64,000 nucleotides of DNA from Apostichopus japonicus (Eukaryota; Echinodermata; Holothuroidea; Aspidochirotida; Stichopodidae). The stretch is taken from contig NC_092576.1 of NCBI RefSeq assembly GCF_037975245.1, positions 40,877,611 to 40,941,610 of the forward strand. The letters are read 5' to 3'. The translations under genes were made by a program, and so were the position numbers. This document shows positions 49,801 to 51,059 of the stretch, one piece after another (the first letter of the stretch is position 1; every line of letters starts with the position of its first letter). The notes beneath the pieces are model-generated. The model saw nothing but the letters and a program-made list of their open reading frames with translations, made no database searches and was not told the DNA's origin.

Positions 49801-50063
49801 ACCTCTCGCAACAGGGAAGCTACAGGCCAAACGACTACAGGGAGGATGGCTACAGAGGTGACTACAGTAGTACCACACAGATCGATGGCTATAATGACTT
49901 ACCGGATAAAGTGGGACCGGGCGGCGATAACCGGAGAGAAGACTACGGCTATATCGCTGAGTATGGACAAGATGACTGGAGCAATCAGCCGGGAAACTAC
50001 TCGGTCCGTTTGGATGCGGAGCCTGGACAGAAAAATGAACCTAACAGTGACTCATGGGTATGA
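6897..50063 (+). CDS. CTNND: Delta-catenin family armadillo protein, complete coding region over 24 exons
   Basis: Spliced exons (listed separately) form one frame of 1,297 residues plus stop. Visible marks of the p120/ARVCF/CTNND2/PKP4 family are the N-terminal [10 protein letters not shown] leading into a short coiled coil, the armadillo opening [10 protein letters not shown] with [17 protein letters not shown], a Lys-rich loop after the fifth repeat, [15 protein letters not shown], and the C-terminus DSWV. These proteins bind the cadherin juxtamembrane tail, stabilise cadherin at the membrane and modulate Rho GTPases; that is family knowledge, not read from this sequence. Length is close to vertebrate CTNND2 and longer than p120. 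DSWV occurs in CTNND2, ARVCF and PKP4 but not p120, so the retained tail looks ancestral. The first exon starts at a splice acceptor, so 5' UTR exon(s) are missing. Exon phases agree at every junction. Confidence 0.95.
7204..8322. repeat. Minisatellite, 20-bp unit, about 55 copies
   Basis: The unit is GTACATAAATCAGTTAGACT, repeated almost perfectly over 1.1 kb in intron 1 and starting about 190 bp after the exon 1 donor. Variant units are scattered (GTGAGAC, GATACATAAATC, units missing TGT). The homogeneity suggests recent expansion and likely length variation between individuals. Confidence 0.97.
8323..9530. other. Intron 1 sequence, nothing recognised
   Basis: AT-rich intronic DNA. A G-run lies at 8527-8540. 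Open frames of 71-87 codons near 9167-9513 show no domain, only a Leu/Phe/Tyr-rich translation typical of T-rich DNA. Confidence 0.5.
9537..9722. repeat. Two-copy tandem repeat, about 105 bp
   Basis: ATCAGATcAAGGTTAGGAACTGTTTG and GTGCTTTGAAGCATGATAT occur twice, beginning near 9537 and 9630, each followed by AGAGnGGTATTAGCA. Just upstream (9497-9533) ACTGTCAGTATGAGCAGTATGAATATCAT shares words with the 45-bp array at 52700-53312. Confidence 0.75.
9723..12360. other. Intron 1 sequence, no gene seen
   Basis: No coding exon is supported. The stretch 9830-10160 is more complex and less AT-rich than its surroundings and could be a transposable element, but I found no second copy or inverted termini. 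G-runs are at 10824-10842 and 11346-11356. AT-rich sequence fills 11600-12110. Confidence 0.4.
12361..12401 (+). repeat. G-rich tract with quadruplex potential
   Basis: Several runs of three or more G separated by single T or A lie about 240 bp upstream of exon 2 on the transcript-sense strand. They meet the simple four-run G-quadruplex rule. An A18 tract (about 12477) and a T12 tract follow. Confidence 0.8.
12644..12756 (+). CDS. CTNND: Delta-catenin coding exon 2 (residues 41-78): coiled coil
   Basis: The acceptor is TGTATTTGCAG and the donor AAG|GTGTGT. The exon encodes [19 protein letters not shown] followed by [19 protein letters not shown], the short heptad segment conserved in delta-catenins. 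It starts in phase 0 and ends in phase 2. The exon plus 29 bp of the following intron is copied in reverse orientation at 35392-35540. G-rich tracts lie on both sides (12361-12401, 12896-12960, 13118-13183). Confidence 0.95.
12896..13183 (+). repeat. Two G-rich tracts downstream of exon 2
   Basis: The tract at 12896-12960 has long G runs separated by TTGGAT-like linkers. The tract at 13118-13183 alternates G4-G6 runs with single A or T. Both satisfy a simple G-quadruplex rule on the sense strand. Confidence 0.8.
13555..13671 (+). CDS. CTNND: Delta-catenin coding exon 3 (residues 78-117)
   Basis: The acceptor is TTTTCTCTCCAG and the donor CT|GTAAGT. It encodes [18 protein letters not shown], then an acidic stretch ending NTNALIDSA. 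The acidic patch and LIDSAL correspond in position to the conserved segment after the coiled coil of CTNND2 (acidic residues followed by LVDSCIRSL, from family memory). Phase 2 in, phase 2 out. A 171-175-bp tandem array begins directly at the donor. Confidence 0.92.
13672..14640. repeat. Tandem repeat, 171-175-bp unit, six copies
   Basis: The marker TyrAGGTCAT followed by AATATTCATAAGAATATTTG occurs at 13691, 13861, 14034, 14205, 14380 and 14551 (spacings 170, 173, 171, 175, 171). Each unit continues AAAGGACAACCAAACTCAACC and ends CAAAACAGTATTCTGTATAT. The first unit starts at the exon 3 donor: its GTAAGTAAATAT corresponds to ATATGTAAATAT of later units. A 123-residue antisense open frame here is an effect of the repeat. 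Confidence 0.95.
14959..15044 (+). CDS. CTNND: Delta-catenin coding exon 4 (residues 117-145)
   Basis: The acceptor is GGCATCTTTCAG and the donor CATG|GTAGGT, phase 2 in and phase 1 out. It encodes [19 protein letters not shown] and then [12 protein letters not shown] completes the segment begun in exon 3. Its 3' end and donor are tandemly copied twice into the following intron. Confidence 0.92.
15025..15245 (+). repeat. 93-bp tandem triplication of exon 4 end and its splice donor
   Basis: AGCTATACACATGGTAGGTA starts at 15032 (the real exon end and donor) and again at 15125; a diverged third copy, AGTTACACACATGGAGGTA, starts at 15218. Spacing is exactly 93 bp twice. The second copy keeps the whole donor (ATG|GTAGGT); the third has lost the GT context. 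The intronic part GGCTATTAATnCTCTATAAAAC is copied as well. Confidence 0.92.
15365..15500 (-). mobile_element. LINE 3' end fragment
   Basis: The minus strand reads [18 protein letters not shown], resembling the last residues of non-LTR reverse-transcriptase ORFs (pattern NV-x-x-F-x-x-x-L-K-T-x-L-F). It is followed by noncoding sequence and an ATTGATTG-type 3' tail (AATCAATCAATC on the plus strand at about 15377). Strongly 5' truncated. The clade is uncertain. Confidence 0.55.
15505..15815. repeat. Minisatellite, about 31-bp unit, nine or so copies
   Basis: The unit is near AGCAATGGTGTAAGGGAACAG plus TGTTCAAA. Two higher-order blocks each end in CCAACACATCAT, CATATTGCAT and TTAGGTAGTAGGTG, near 15590 and 15775. 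Confidence 0.85.
15816..16710. other. Intron 4 sequence, nothing recognised
   Basis: No exon or repeat family is identified. A G-run lies at 16600-16620. Confidence 0.4.
16718..16740 (+). CDS. CTNND: Delta-catenin coding exon 5: 23-nt microexon (residues 146-153)
   Basis: The acceptor is TTTGTTTACAG and the donor TAC|GTAAGT, both strong. The microexon encodes ESYDNPSY and takes the frame from phase 1 (exon 4) to phase 0 (exon 6). Without it, exon 4 joined to exon 6 would be out of frame, which is the main evidence that it is real and constitutive. NPSY fits the NPxY pattern bound by PTB domains and clathrin adaptors. Confidence 0.85.
16745..18020. other. Intron 5 sequence
   Basis: An ACACAGATATAT / TATATAT microsatellite lies at 16995-17045 and a G-rich patch at 17180-17235. 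A diverged pair around GACTGAATTTAAGTATT is at 17657 and 17767. No gene is seen. Confidence 0.5.
18028..18333 (+). mobile_element. LINE 3' end fragment with (TTA)n tail
   Basis: The frame reads [19 protein letters not shown] and then [18 protein letters not shown] and [12 protein letters not shown], the C-terminal signature of L2/CR1-like non-LTR reverse transcriptases (RSFSxAAPxLWNSLP). It stops at 18253, then GGCGCTATATAAAGTTGCAT and a TTATTATTATTA tail follow. It is 5' truncated and sits about 80 bp before exon 6. Confidence 0.85.
18414..19035 (+). CDS. CTNND: Delta-catenin coding exon 6 (residues 154-361): Tyr/Gly/Asp-rich head
   Basis: The largest exon (622 nt), acceptor CTATGTAAACAG and donor AATG|GTGAGT, phase 0 in and phase 1 out. 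It starts [20 protein letters not shown] and becomes strongly enriched in Tyr, Gly, Asp and Pro, with repeated D-x-GY units such as [20 protein letters not shown]. No folded domain is visible, so it is probably disordered. Vertebrate delta-catenins also have a Tyr-rich regulatory head that is phosphorylated by Src-family kinases (family knowledge). It is clearly more GC-rich than the flanking introns. Confidence 0.92.
19036..19760. other. Intron 6
   Basis: A C-rich tract lies at 19301-19335. No repeat family or exon was recognised. Confidence 0.5.
19761..20081 (+). CDS. CTNND: Delta-catenin coding exon 7 (residues 361-467)
   Basis: The acceptor CTTCCATCAAG is weak (short pyrimidine tract), but the join restores the frame as [20 protein letters not shown]. 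The exon continues with Pro-rich [19 protein letters not shown], then an acidic Ser-rich stretch ending [15 protein letters not shown] is a possible SH3 ligand. The donor is CCCA|GTAAGG, phase 1 in and phase 1 out. A 208-residue antisense frame crossing the exon is a by-product of its composition. Confidence 0.88.
20082..21820. other. Intron 7, first part
   Basis: Mostly unique sequence. G-rich tracts lie at 21070-21090 and 21416-21470 (sense strand, quadruplex potential). A short imperfect direct repeat around CATTAGACAGAAATA occurs near 21480 and 21580. No exon was recognised. Confidence 0.45.
21829..23260. repeat. Tandem repeat, 76-90-bp unit, about twelve copies, interrupted by a transposon
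   Basis: The unit marker GTGGGTTTACATTGC recurs near 21830, 21907, 21983, 22067, 22146, 22234, 22317, 22402, 22486 and 22576, and after the insertion near 23145 and 23232. Each unit also carries CAGGTAGGCCCACAATAG, GCATGCCTGTATTAT and GTACACCTGACATAAA. The 5' units are the most diverged. Confidence 0.92.
22651..23127. mobile_element. hAT-like non-autonomous element, 477 bp, inserted in the tandem repeat
   Basis: The ends are CAGGCATGAG and CTCATCCCTG, inverted with one mismatch, the same termini as the short family elsewhere in the window. TATAGT flanks both sides (left 22645-22650, right 23128-23133). The interrupted host word TATTATAGTACACC is intact in neighbouring units, so the empty site can be inferred. 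The interior has a T-run of about 38 nt (22769-22807) and a C-rich segment; it differs from the 164-bp copies. Confidence 0.8.
23424..23745. repeat. Minisatellite, 26-bp unit, about twelve copies, palindromic core
   Basis: The unit reads ATGCGATAACATTTCAACATGTTGAG with small variants. Most units contain the perfect 10-bp palindrome CAACATGTTG, so the array could form cruciforms or transcript hairpins. Confidence 0.93.
23990..24430 (+). promoter_or_regulatory. CpG-containing intronic patch, possible alternative promoter or exon
   Basis: This stretch is richer in CpG and G+C than the surrounding intron 7. It contains an ATG-started run reading [16 protein letters not shown] followed by LVRKKKSLW. 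The candidate donor CTG|GTCAGG would leave phase 0 and would not join exon 8 (phase 1) in frame, so a coding alternative exon is not supported. It remains a guess for an internal promoter or 5' UTR exon. Confidence 0.2.
24820..24932 (-). mobile_element. tRNA-derived SINE head or tRNA pseudogene
   Basis: The minus strand gives GGATGGCTGACTTGGTCGAGC (A-box-like) and GGTCCCTGGTTTAAATCC (B-box-like), spaced as in a tRNA. The cloverleaf does not close well, so this is a pseudo-tRNA or SINE head rather than a functional tRNA. Confidence 0.5.
24941..26069. mobile_element. Dispersed repeat bounded by AGCTCATACC / GGTATGAGCT
   Basis: The 10-bp ends AGCTCATACC (24940-24949) and GGTATGAGCT (about 26060) are perfect inverted repeats. 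Inside are related modules of the type GAAACTTGGnCACAAnG and GGTCAAAGGTCAT in two diverged rounds (about 25050-25140 and 25355-25440). I recall similar text from repeats in other marine invertebrates but cannot name the class. At 25966 CAGTGGTGTGGCCAGGATT looks like a separate transposon terminus inside the right part. Confidence 0.5.
26372..26885. repeat. Tandem repeat, 90-98-bp unit, six copies
   Basis: GCAArGTTAACsGTTACATA marks units near 26390, 26483, 26581, 26669, 26761 and 26852. Each continues with GAATTGTATGGAATGACAAT, CCTTGGTTACATAAACATG and CAAGAACCGTGGTTTCTGA. Confidence 0.92.
26890..28830. other. Intron 7, last part
   Basis: No exon or known repeat was recognised. Simple tracts are a C-run at 27427-27446, TATATATATAT near 27921, TTG triplets near 28022 and a G-rich patch at 28375-28412. 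Confidence 0.45.
28831..28923 (+). CDS. CTNND: Delta-catenin coding exon 8 (residues 468-498)
   Basis: The acceptor is CCCAATTTTCAG and the donor ATGG|GTAGGT, phase 1 in and phase 1 out. It encodes [19 protein letters not shown] and ends AAFGGNHM, the linker just before the armadillo domain. The frame choice is fixed by both junctions; an ATG at the exon's first base is out of frame. Confidence 0.85.
28955..29318. mobile_element. hAT-like non-autonomous element, 364 bp, with 8-bp target duplication
   Basis: The left end is CTGAGGTGGGCAACCT and the right end AGGTTGCCCACCCCTG, inverted repeats with two mismatches. TTCTAAGT occurs directly on both sides (28947-28954 and 29319-29326). Internal GCGGGCCACATGCGGCCCGC is typical of MER-like hAT miniature elements. 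It inserted about 30 bp downstream of the exon 8 donor. Confidence 0.9.
29427..29632. repeat. Minisatellite, 23-24-bp unit, nine copies
   Basis: The unit is GGTTGGCTTAGAAATTAATTCCA with GGTTAGC, TTTCA and AATTTATT variants. Confidence 0.93.
29650..31050. other. Intron 8 with a LINE-type 3' tail in reverse orientation
   Basis: At 30167-30250 ATAATAATAATAATTTATTC followed by TATATAGCGCTTTACATCA is the reverse of a common LINE/SINE 3' end (short tandem tail, then AGCGCTATATAA). A (GT)n-like stretch lies at 30738-30775. The rest is not recognised. Confidence 0.5.
31055..31600. repeat. Tandem repeat, about 70-bp unit, eight copies
   Basis: The unit is ACTGAGTCCATCAGTCTAGT, TTAGACAATATGCAGCTATT, then GGTTGTGTGATTGTAAACAT and ATGAACACAAT. 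Some units lack the middle module. Confidence 0.9.
31724..31862 (+). CDS. CTNND: Delta-catenin coding exon 9 (residues 499-545): start of armadillo domain
   Basis: The acceptor is TCTCTTTGACAG and the donor CCCG|GTGGGT, phase 1 in and phase 2 out. It encodes [19 protein letters not shown] and then [20 protein letters not shown]. WRxPxLxEVI and NAAAYLQHL are diagnostic of the first armadillo repeat in the delta-catenin family. Confidence 0.97.
31979..32142. mobile_element. CAGGSATGAG hAT-like miniature element, 164-bp copy
   Basis: It starts CAGGCATGAGC and ends GGCTCATCCCTG. The interior CTATTATCCTAACACACTGT and GGAGCCTATACCGCAA is shared with copies at 34988, 45945, 47704 and 49275. No clean target duplication is visible here. 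Confidence 0.85.
32150..32750. other. Intron 9 sequence
   Basis: A C-rich tract lies at 32340-32370. Nothing else was recognised before the 24-bp minisatellite. Confidence 0.4.
32755..33113. repeat. Minisatellite, 24-bp unit, about fifteen copies
   Basis: The unit is GTTGATTTGGTTTGTACACTGACC. Because 24 is a multiple of three and the unit lacks stops in several frames, long repetitive open frames appear on both strands (YKPNQRSV repeats on the minus strand). These are not genes. It ends about 300 bp before exon 10. Confidence 0.95.
33422..33611 (+). CDS. CTNND: Delta-catenin coding exon 10 (residues 545-608): armadillo repeats 1-2
   Basis: The acceptor is TTTTCTTATAG and the donor GAG|GTAAGT, phase 2 in and phase 0 out. 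It encodes [32 protein letters not shown] and [19 protein letters not shown], with the CGAL(R/K)NISFG and KxAIxNxxGVxxLxRLL patterns of the family. Confidence 0.97.
33775..33822 (+). CDS. CTNND: Delta-catenin coding exon 11 (residues 609-624)
   Basis: A 48-nt exon, acceptor CATAATTTACAG and donor GAG|GTAAGT, phase 0 both ends. It encodes [25 protein letters not shown] is near-invariant in the family and forms the end of the second repeat. It is symmetric, so skipping would keep frame but break the armadillo fold. Confidence 0.97.
33823..34664. other. Intron 11
   Basis: A purine-rich G/A tract lies at 34385-34490 on the sense strand. A 157-residue antisense frame over it is rich in Pro, Phe and Leu, as expected from that composition, and is not credible as a gene. 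Confidence 0.5.
34665..34822 (+). CDS. CTNND: Delta-catenin coding exon 12 (residues 625-677): armadillo repeat 3
   Basis: The acceptor is GAATCTTTGCAG and the donor TCAG|GTTAGG, phase 0 in and phase 2 out. It encodes [20 protein letters not shown], then [11 protein letters not shown] and a stretch ending FLNCLGVIR. SxKMxIxDxAxxxL and SGW/TGW are the family patterns at this point. Confidence 0.96.
34988..35119. mobile_element. CAGGSATGAG hAT-like miniature element, 5'-eroded copy
   Basis: The interior and right end (AGGCTCATCCCTG) match the family. The left terminus is lost and the alignment begins near ATATCCGTGATTTC. Confidence 0.8.
35392..35540 (-). pseudogene. Antisense copy of delta-catenin exon 2 with its splice sites
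   Basis: The reverse complement of this stretch matches 12637-12785 over 149 bp with only two differences I can see (a G/A in the intron part, and CTG to GTG, Leu to Val, in the coding part). The exon part is 35421-35533 (minus). AG acceptor and GT donor dinucleotides, reading frame and 29 bp of downstream intron are all retained, but the upstream pyrimidine tract is not. It lies in intron 12, opposite to the direction of transcription, so it cannot be spliced into the normal mRNA as an exon. It could pair with exon 2 in the same pre-mRNA. Confidence 0.97.
35866..35983 (+). CDS. CTNND: Delta-catenin coding exon 13 (residues 677-716): armadillo repeat 4
   Basis: The acceptor is TATGGTTTTTCAG and the donor AAG|GTAAAA, phase 2 in and phase 0 out. 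It encodes [20 protein letters not shown] and then [20 protein letters not shown]. RNVSSxxxxARRxLRxCxGLxDxL is the family pattern. The 3' two thirds are duplicated immediately downstream. Confidence 0.97.
36020..36126 (+). pseudogene. Partial tandem copy of exon 13 with its donor
   Basis: This repeats 35912-36019: the last 72 nt of exon 13, the donor and about 36 bp of intron, ending AAAACCAAACACAT. Two 3-nt insertions (GAG after GAG, and ATA) keep the frame, which reads [20 protein letters not shown] and then DMDTK up to a donor AAG|GTAAAA at 36097. There is no 3' splice site in front of it, and in-frame stops separate it from the real exon. Confidence 0.93.
36287..36410 (+). CDS. CTNND: Delta-catenin coding exon 14 (residues 717-757): armadillo repeat 5
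   Basis: The acceptor is TTCATTCATCCAG and the donor AAGG|GTAGGA, phase 0 in and phase 1 out. It encodes [20 protein letters not shown], then a polar Thr/Lys/Gln stretch. CVxxxxxxxRNLSYQxxxEI matches repeat 5 of the family; the rest enters the interrepeat loop. Confidence 0.96.
36452..36688 (-). mobile_element. tRNA-derived SINE
   Basis: The minus strand begins GGGAGTGTTAGCTCAGTGGT (A box) and continues to GGTTCCGAGTTCAAGTC (B box), then a body through CAACTTGCGGCTTTGATAAG ending GCAGGAGGATACATACATC. The promoter boxes look intact. The same body is at 3625-3829 in the opposite orientation. A short echo of the head (GAGCTAACACTCCC) repeats at about 36710-36724. Confidence 0.85.
37136..37235 (+). 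CDS. CTNND: Delta-catenin coding exon 15 (residues 758-791): basic loop in armadillo domain
   Basis: The acceptor is CATTTCGTTGTAG and the donor TAGG|GTGAGT, phase 1 in and phase 2 out. It encodes [20 protein letters not shown] and [12 protein letters not shown]. SCFxxxKKK matches the Lys-rich loop after repeat 5 of delta-catenins, which in vertebrates carries nuclear-localisation and Rho-regulatory activity (family knowledge). Confidence 0.93.
37225..37325 (+). repeat. Tandem copy of exon 15 end and donor, about 49-bp spacing
   Basis: ACTCTAGGGTGAGTTTTCTTGT occurs at the real exon 15 donor (from about 37229) and again from about 37278, each followed within 15-20 bp by ATnAAACTTAGTA. The second copy is a perfect duplicate donor (TAGG|GTGAGT) in the intron. 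Confidence 0.88.
37739..37830. repeat. TTGCATATAATGCAT-type simple repeat
   Basis: Overlapping TTTGCATATAAT and AATGCATAAAATGCAT words lie in intron 15. A perfect GCATAT repeat lies near 38220-38246 in the next intron. Confidence 0.7.
37991..38168 (+). CDS. CTNND: Delta-catenin coding exon 16 (residues 791-850): armadillo repeat 6
   Basis: The acceptor is ACTCATCACCAG and the donor CAGG|GTCAGC, phase 2 in and phase 0 out. It encodes [20 protein letters not shown], then [20 protein letters not shown] and [16 protein letters not shown]. VRxYxxLLxEnxxxxxLEAxAGxIQN is the family pattern for the repeat after the loop. Confidence 0.96.
38866..39016 (+). CDS. CTNND: Delta-catenin coding exon 17 (residues 851-900): armadillo repeat 7
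   Basis: The acceptor is CTTGTCTCTTCCCAG and the donor ATCG|GTAAGG, phase 0 in and phase 1 out. It encodes [20 protein letters not shown] and then [17 protein letters not shown]. RKEKGLPxxVxLL and [17 protein letters not shown] are hallmarks of the family. Confidence 0.97.
39425..39960 (-). mobile_element. LINE 3' fragment in antisense
   Basis: The minus strand reads [20 protein letters not shown] and then [14 protein letters not shown], the pattern (G-V-K-L-W-N-S-L, SxFKKxxK) at the C-terminus of non-LTR reverse transcriptases. Noncoding sequence follows, with a 3' end GTTTCATTGTCATTGTCATT. About 0.5 kb of a 5'-truncated copy. The ORF is followed by A/G-rich low-complexity sequence. Confidence 0.75.
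40020..40161 (+). CDS. CTNND: Delta-catenin coding exon 18 (residues 901-948): armadillo repeat 8
   Basis: The acceptor is TTTGTTTACCTTTAG and the donor AAA|GTAAGC, phase 1 in and phase 2 out. It encodes [18 protein letters not shown], then [24 protein letters not shown] followed by a helix ending in VI-x-x-N-x-E-x-A-K is conserved in the family. Confidence 0.96.
40366..40580 (+). repeat. Minisatellite, 17-bp unit, twelve copies, carrying GTAAGT in most units
   Basis: The unit is TTTAGTGCCATAGTAAGT. Ten of about twelve units contain the donor core GTAAGT, one has GTAAGG and one CTAAGT. It lies about 200 bp downstream of the exon 18 donor on the sense strand. Confidence 0.93.
40764..40857 (+). 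CDS. CTNND: Delta-catenin coding exon 19 (residues 948-979): armadillo repeat 9
   Basis: The acceptor is TATCTGTTTGCAG and the donor ATG|GTGAGT, phase 2 in and phase 0 out. It encodes [20 protein letters not shown] and then AVIKASIM. The start of the repeat (LRxxxGIxxxxxIxxSG) matches the family. Confidence 0.95.
41206..41757. repeat. Minisatellite, about 20-bp unit, some 27 copies
   Basis: The unit is ATTCCCTGTACTGGATAAAC with alternating CTGTACTGG and CTGTACAGG forms, so adjacent half-units are partly self-complementary (GTACAG / CTGTAC). Repetitive open frames on both strands are not genes. Confidence 0.93.
41836..42001 (+). CDS. CTNND: Delta-catenin coding exon 20 (residues 980-1034): end of armadillo domain
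   Basis: The acceptor is ACATTTATCAG and the donor AATA|GTAAGT, phase 0 in and phase 1 out. It encodes [19 protein letters not shown], then [14 protein letters not shown] and a Thr/Asn/Ser-rich start of the tail. VLxTLWxxxxLRxxYxxDGWxxxDF is the family's closing motif; here the Trp after DG is Phe. Confidence 0.95.
42085..42352 (+). mobile_element. LINE 3' end fragment
   Basis: The frame reads [20 protein letters not shown], then [20 protein letters not shown] and a stop at 42242-42244, the reverse-transcriptase C-terminal signature. Short noncoding sequence follows, with AAAGCTCTTTACAAATTC and ATTATGATTATTTA. Strongly 5' truncated. Confidence 0.8.
42696..42952. mobile_element. Foldback / MITE-like element, 257 bp
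   Basis: The ends GTAACTTACAGCATGTT (42696-42712) and AACATGCTGTAAGTTAC (42936-42952) are perfect inverted repeats of 17 bp. Further inside, AGTTTCACGC (42721) pairs with GCGTGAAACT (42913), and GCGATCGCCAGACAACTGA pairs imperfectly with TCAGTTGTCTGATGATCGC. The interior holds ACGGTCG / CGACCGT. It is more CpG-rich than the flanking intron. No target duplication was identified. Confidence 0.8.
43072..43221 (+). CDS. CTNND: Delta-catenin coding exon 21 (residues 1035-1084): tail
   Basis: The acceptor is ATTGTTTTTGTAG and the donor CAAG|GTTTGT (weaker), phase 1 in and phase 1 out. It encodes [19 protein letters not shown], then [20 protein letters not shown]. No domain; the Asp-Tyr-Gly theme of the head returns. 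Confidence 0.85.
43427..43553. repeat. Minisatellite, about 33-37-bp unit, four copies
   Basis: ACCCTGTATGTTAGTATTAT followed by CATACAAGTATTT is repeated with indels. Confidence 0.75.
43725..44805. repeat. Minisatellite, about 52-bp unit, some nineteen copies
   Basis: The unit is AGCATAGAGCTACATAACAT, CCTATAATGTATAGTGAGGT and AATACTAGCTGT. The central copies are the most uniform and the edges diverge. It lies in intron 21. Confidence 0.95.
44810..45660. other. Intron 21, last part
   Basis: A C-rich tract lies at 45278-45300. No exon or known element was recognised. Confidence 0.4.
45661..45723 (+). CDS. CTNND: Delta-catenin coding exon 22 (residues 1085-1105): tail
   Basis: A 63-nt exon, acceptor TATCATGCAG and donor GAAG|GTATGG, phase 1 at both ends. 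It encodes [20 protein letters not shown]. It is symmetric, so skipping would keep the frame; an alternatively used exon is possible. Confidence 0.82.
45945..46108. mobile_element. CAGGSATGAG hAT-like miniature element, 164-bp copy
   Basis: Full-length, CAGGCATGAGC to GGCTCATCCCTG, close to the copies at 31979 and 49275. A G-rich tract (45846-45895) lies just upstream. Flanks ACCATTTT and CATTATAA do not give a clean duplication. Confidence 0.88.
46398..46678. repeat. Minisatellite, about 21-bp unit, thirteen or so copies
   Basis: The unit is AGGTACCTCAAGATACCTTAT or ...CTTGTC. AGGTACCT and AGATACCT make each unit partly palindromic. Confidence 0.92.
46680..47700. other. Intron 22 sequence
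   Basis: An A-run lies at 47048-47063. A short duplication CCCTTCAGAAACAGATC lies near 47580-47610. No exon was recognised. Confidence 0.4.
47704..47856. mobile_element. CAGGSATGAG hAT-like miniature element with perfect 8-bp target duplication
   Basis: The 153-bp copy runs from CAGGCATGAGC to GGCTCATCCCTG. GTTACAAC flanks it directly on both sides (47696-47703 and 47857-47864). The 8-bp duplication plus short CAGG-type termini assign the family to the hAT superfamily. It lacks an 11-bp part of the left arm present in the 164-bp copies. Confidence 0.93.
47995..48560. repeat. Degenerate tandem repeat, about 110-130 bp
   Basis: Modules such as AAACTGGTCTGT, TTGCATGAGC, [20 protein letters not shown] and TTCCTTATTTGTGAGGTTT recur four to five times with strong divergence. 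Confidence 0.6.
48694..48821 (+). CDS. CTNND: Delta-catenin coding exon 23 (residues 1106-1148): tail
   Basis: The acceptor is TTGTTTTCTTCAG and the donor AAGG|GTGAGT, phase 1 in and phase 0 out. It encodes [19 protein letters not shown], then [17 protein letters not shown]. No domain; Pro-rich near the end. Confidence 0.88.
49275..49438. mobile_element. CAGGSATGAG hAT-like miniature element, 164-bp copy
   Basis: Runs from CAGGCATGATC to GGCTCATCCCTG, with the same interior as the other copies and a few changes (CGGGATTTC, GGGGGCAAAAAC). A clean target duplication is not visible (ACTGTCTG left, CACTGTTA right). Confidence 0.88.
49614..50063 (+). CDS. CTNND: Delta-catenin coding exon 24 (residues 1149-1297): Tyr-rich tail and DSWV end
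   Basis: The acceptor is TTTTTGCTGATAG; the stop TGA is at 50061-50063. The exon has no in-frame ATG, so Met-based searches miss it. It encodes [19 protein letters not shown], then a run rich in DDYS, DDY, DGY and GDY motifs, and ends [12 protein letters not shown] is the class of C-terminus that binds PDZ domains of Erbin, Densin and Scribble in vertebrate delta-catenins (family knowledge). The D-Y-rich composition mirrors exon 6. Confidence 0.93.
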   Translation, partial: APEPQVESRLTEQEDYRQEQTRSPSHESNYASDYGRTDSYRRDDYSQRDDYSHQDGYAPPQDNLSQQGSYRPNDYREDGYRGDYSSTTQIDGYNDLPDKVGPGGDNRREDYGYIAEYGQDDWSNQPGNYSVRLDAEPGQKNEPNSDSWV

Positions 50064-50192
50064 GGAGGGGAGGGGAGAATAATGTATAGAAAGATTAAAA
50101 TATATCATGTGTCTACTACAACAGGACATGAATATTGATGAGATGACTGGTGCCATTAGTCATATGACTCTGTACATCAGTTTGAAGTGAGG

Positions 50193-51058
50193 AATAAACT
50201 GGTTACTCTCATAATGAATATCTCAATGCTGATAATTTGATCGCAGGTTGAGGATTGATGATAGTAAGATTGTAGTTGGTGATAGGGGTGTGTTCATGGG
50301 AGGAGGGGGGTGGGGTGGAGGTGACTGGTGGGCAGGTATGTAGAATTTAATGTTGAGTAGATTGGCTGGAGTACTTATGGAAGGTAGTGAAATCAAATTG
50401 GTCTTGAGTTTTACAAGAGTCGTGAAGTGCTGACTGATATAAACTGAGAGATTTGAGGATGATGGGTACATCCTTGAAGATGATGGGTACCTCCTTGAGG
50501 TACATTAGAGTGAGGTGGTAGTCGTATGGTGACCACCCTTGAATTGTGATAGGTTGTGATGGTGTGCATAGGTGTAATGTTAAGGCTCAAGGCGTTGAGA
50601 AAAAGTGCTTGCCATTTAGAGCAAAAACCTAAATTTTTAAGAAAGCAGAAAGACTTCTCATGTTCTTTGTCATCTTTATTGGGTCAGCATTTGTATTTCA
50701 TATAAAGCTGAAGGTCGGGGAGGGGAGCTGTGGAGGGGACTGGGAGGGTGAGAGGAGGGAAGGGGACTGGGGAAGGGGAGGGGGACAATTGTTCAACCGT
50801 AAGAGTGCTACCTGGCAGTCATATTGGTTATGCCTTACCCATTATCATTACAAATGATGTGTGATCTTGACACCATCAGCTACTCAACATTTCTTCCACT
50901 TTTCTTTAATAAAGCTGTAAATTTCGTCGCTACAATTTGTCTTAGTTACCCTCAAAAGGAACTTTGAGATTTGTTTGTTTGTCCTCTCATTTTCATGTGA
51001 ATATCATTGGCAAATTTGTCAGCTGACAAATTTGTTAAAGCTGAATGCAGTCAATAAA
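50193..51058 (+). promoter_or_regulatory. Candidate polyadenylation signals of delta-catenin
   Basis: AATAAA occurs at 50193-50198, 50908-50913 and 51053-51058 downstream of the stop codon. G-rich tracts at 50278-50325 and 50715-50790 lie between them. Which site is used cannot be told from sequence. Confidence 0.4.
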
Positions 51059-51059
51059 T

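Noticed and set aside
49702-50082. 126-codon Thr-rich frame starting with ATG
   Set aside because: Shadow of exon 24, whose true frame has no ATG and ends in DSWV.
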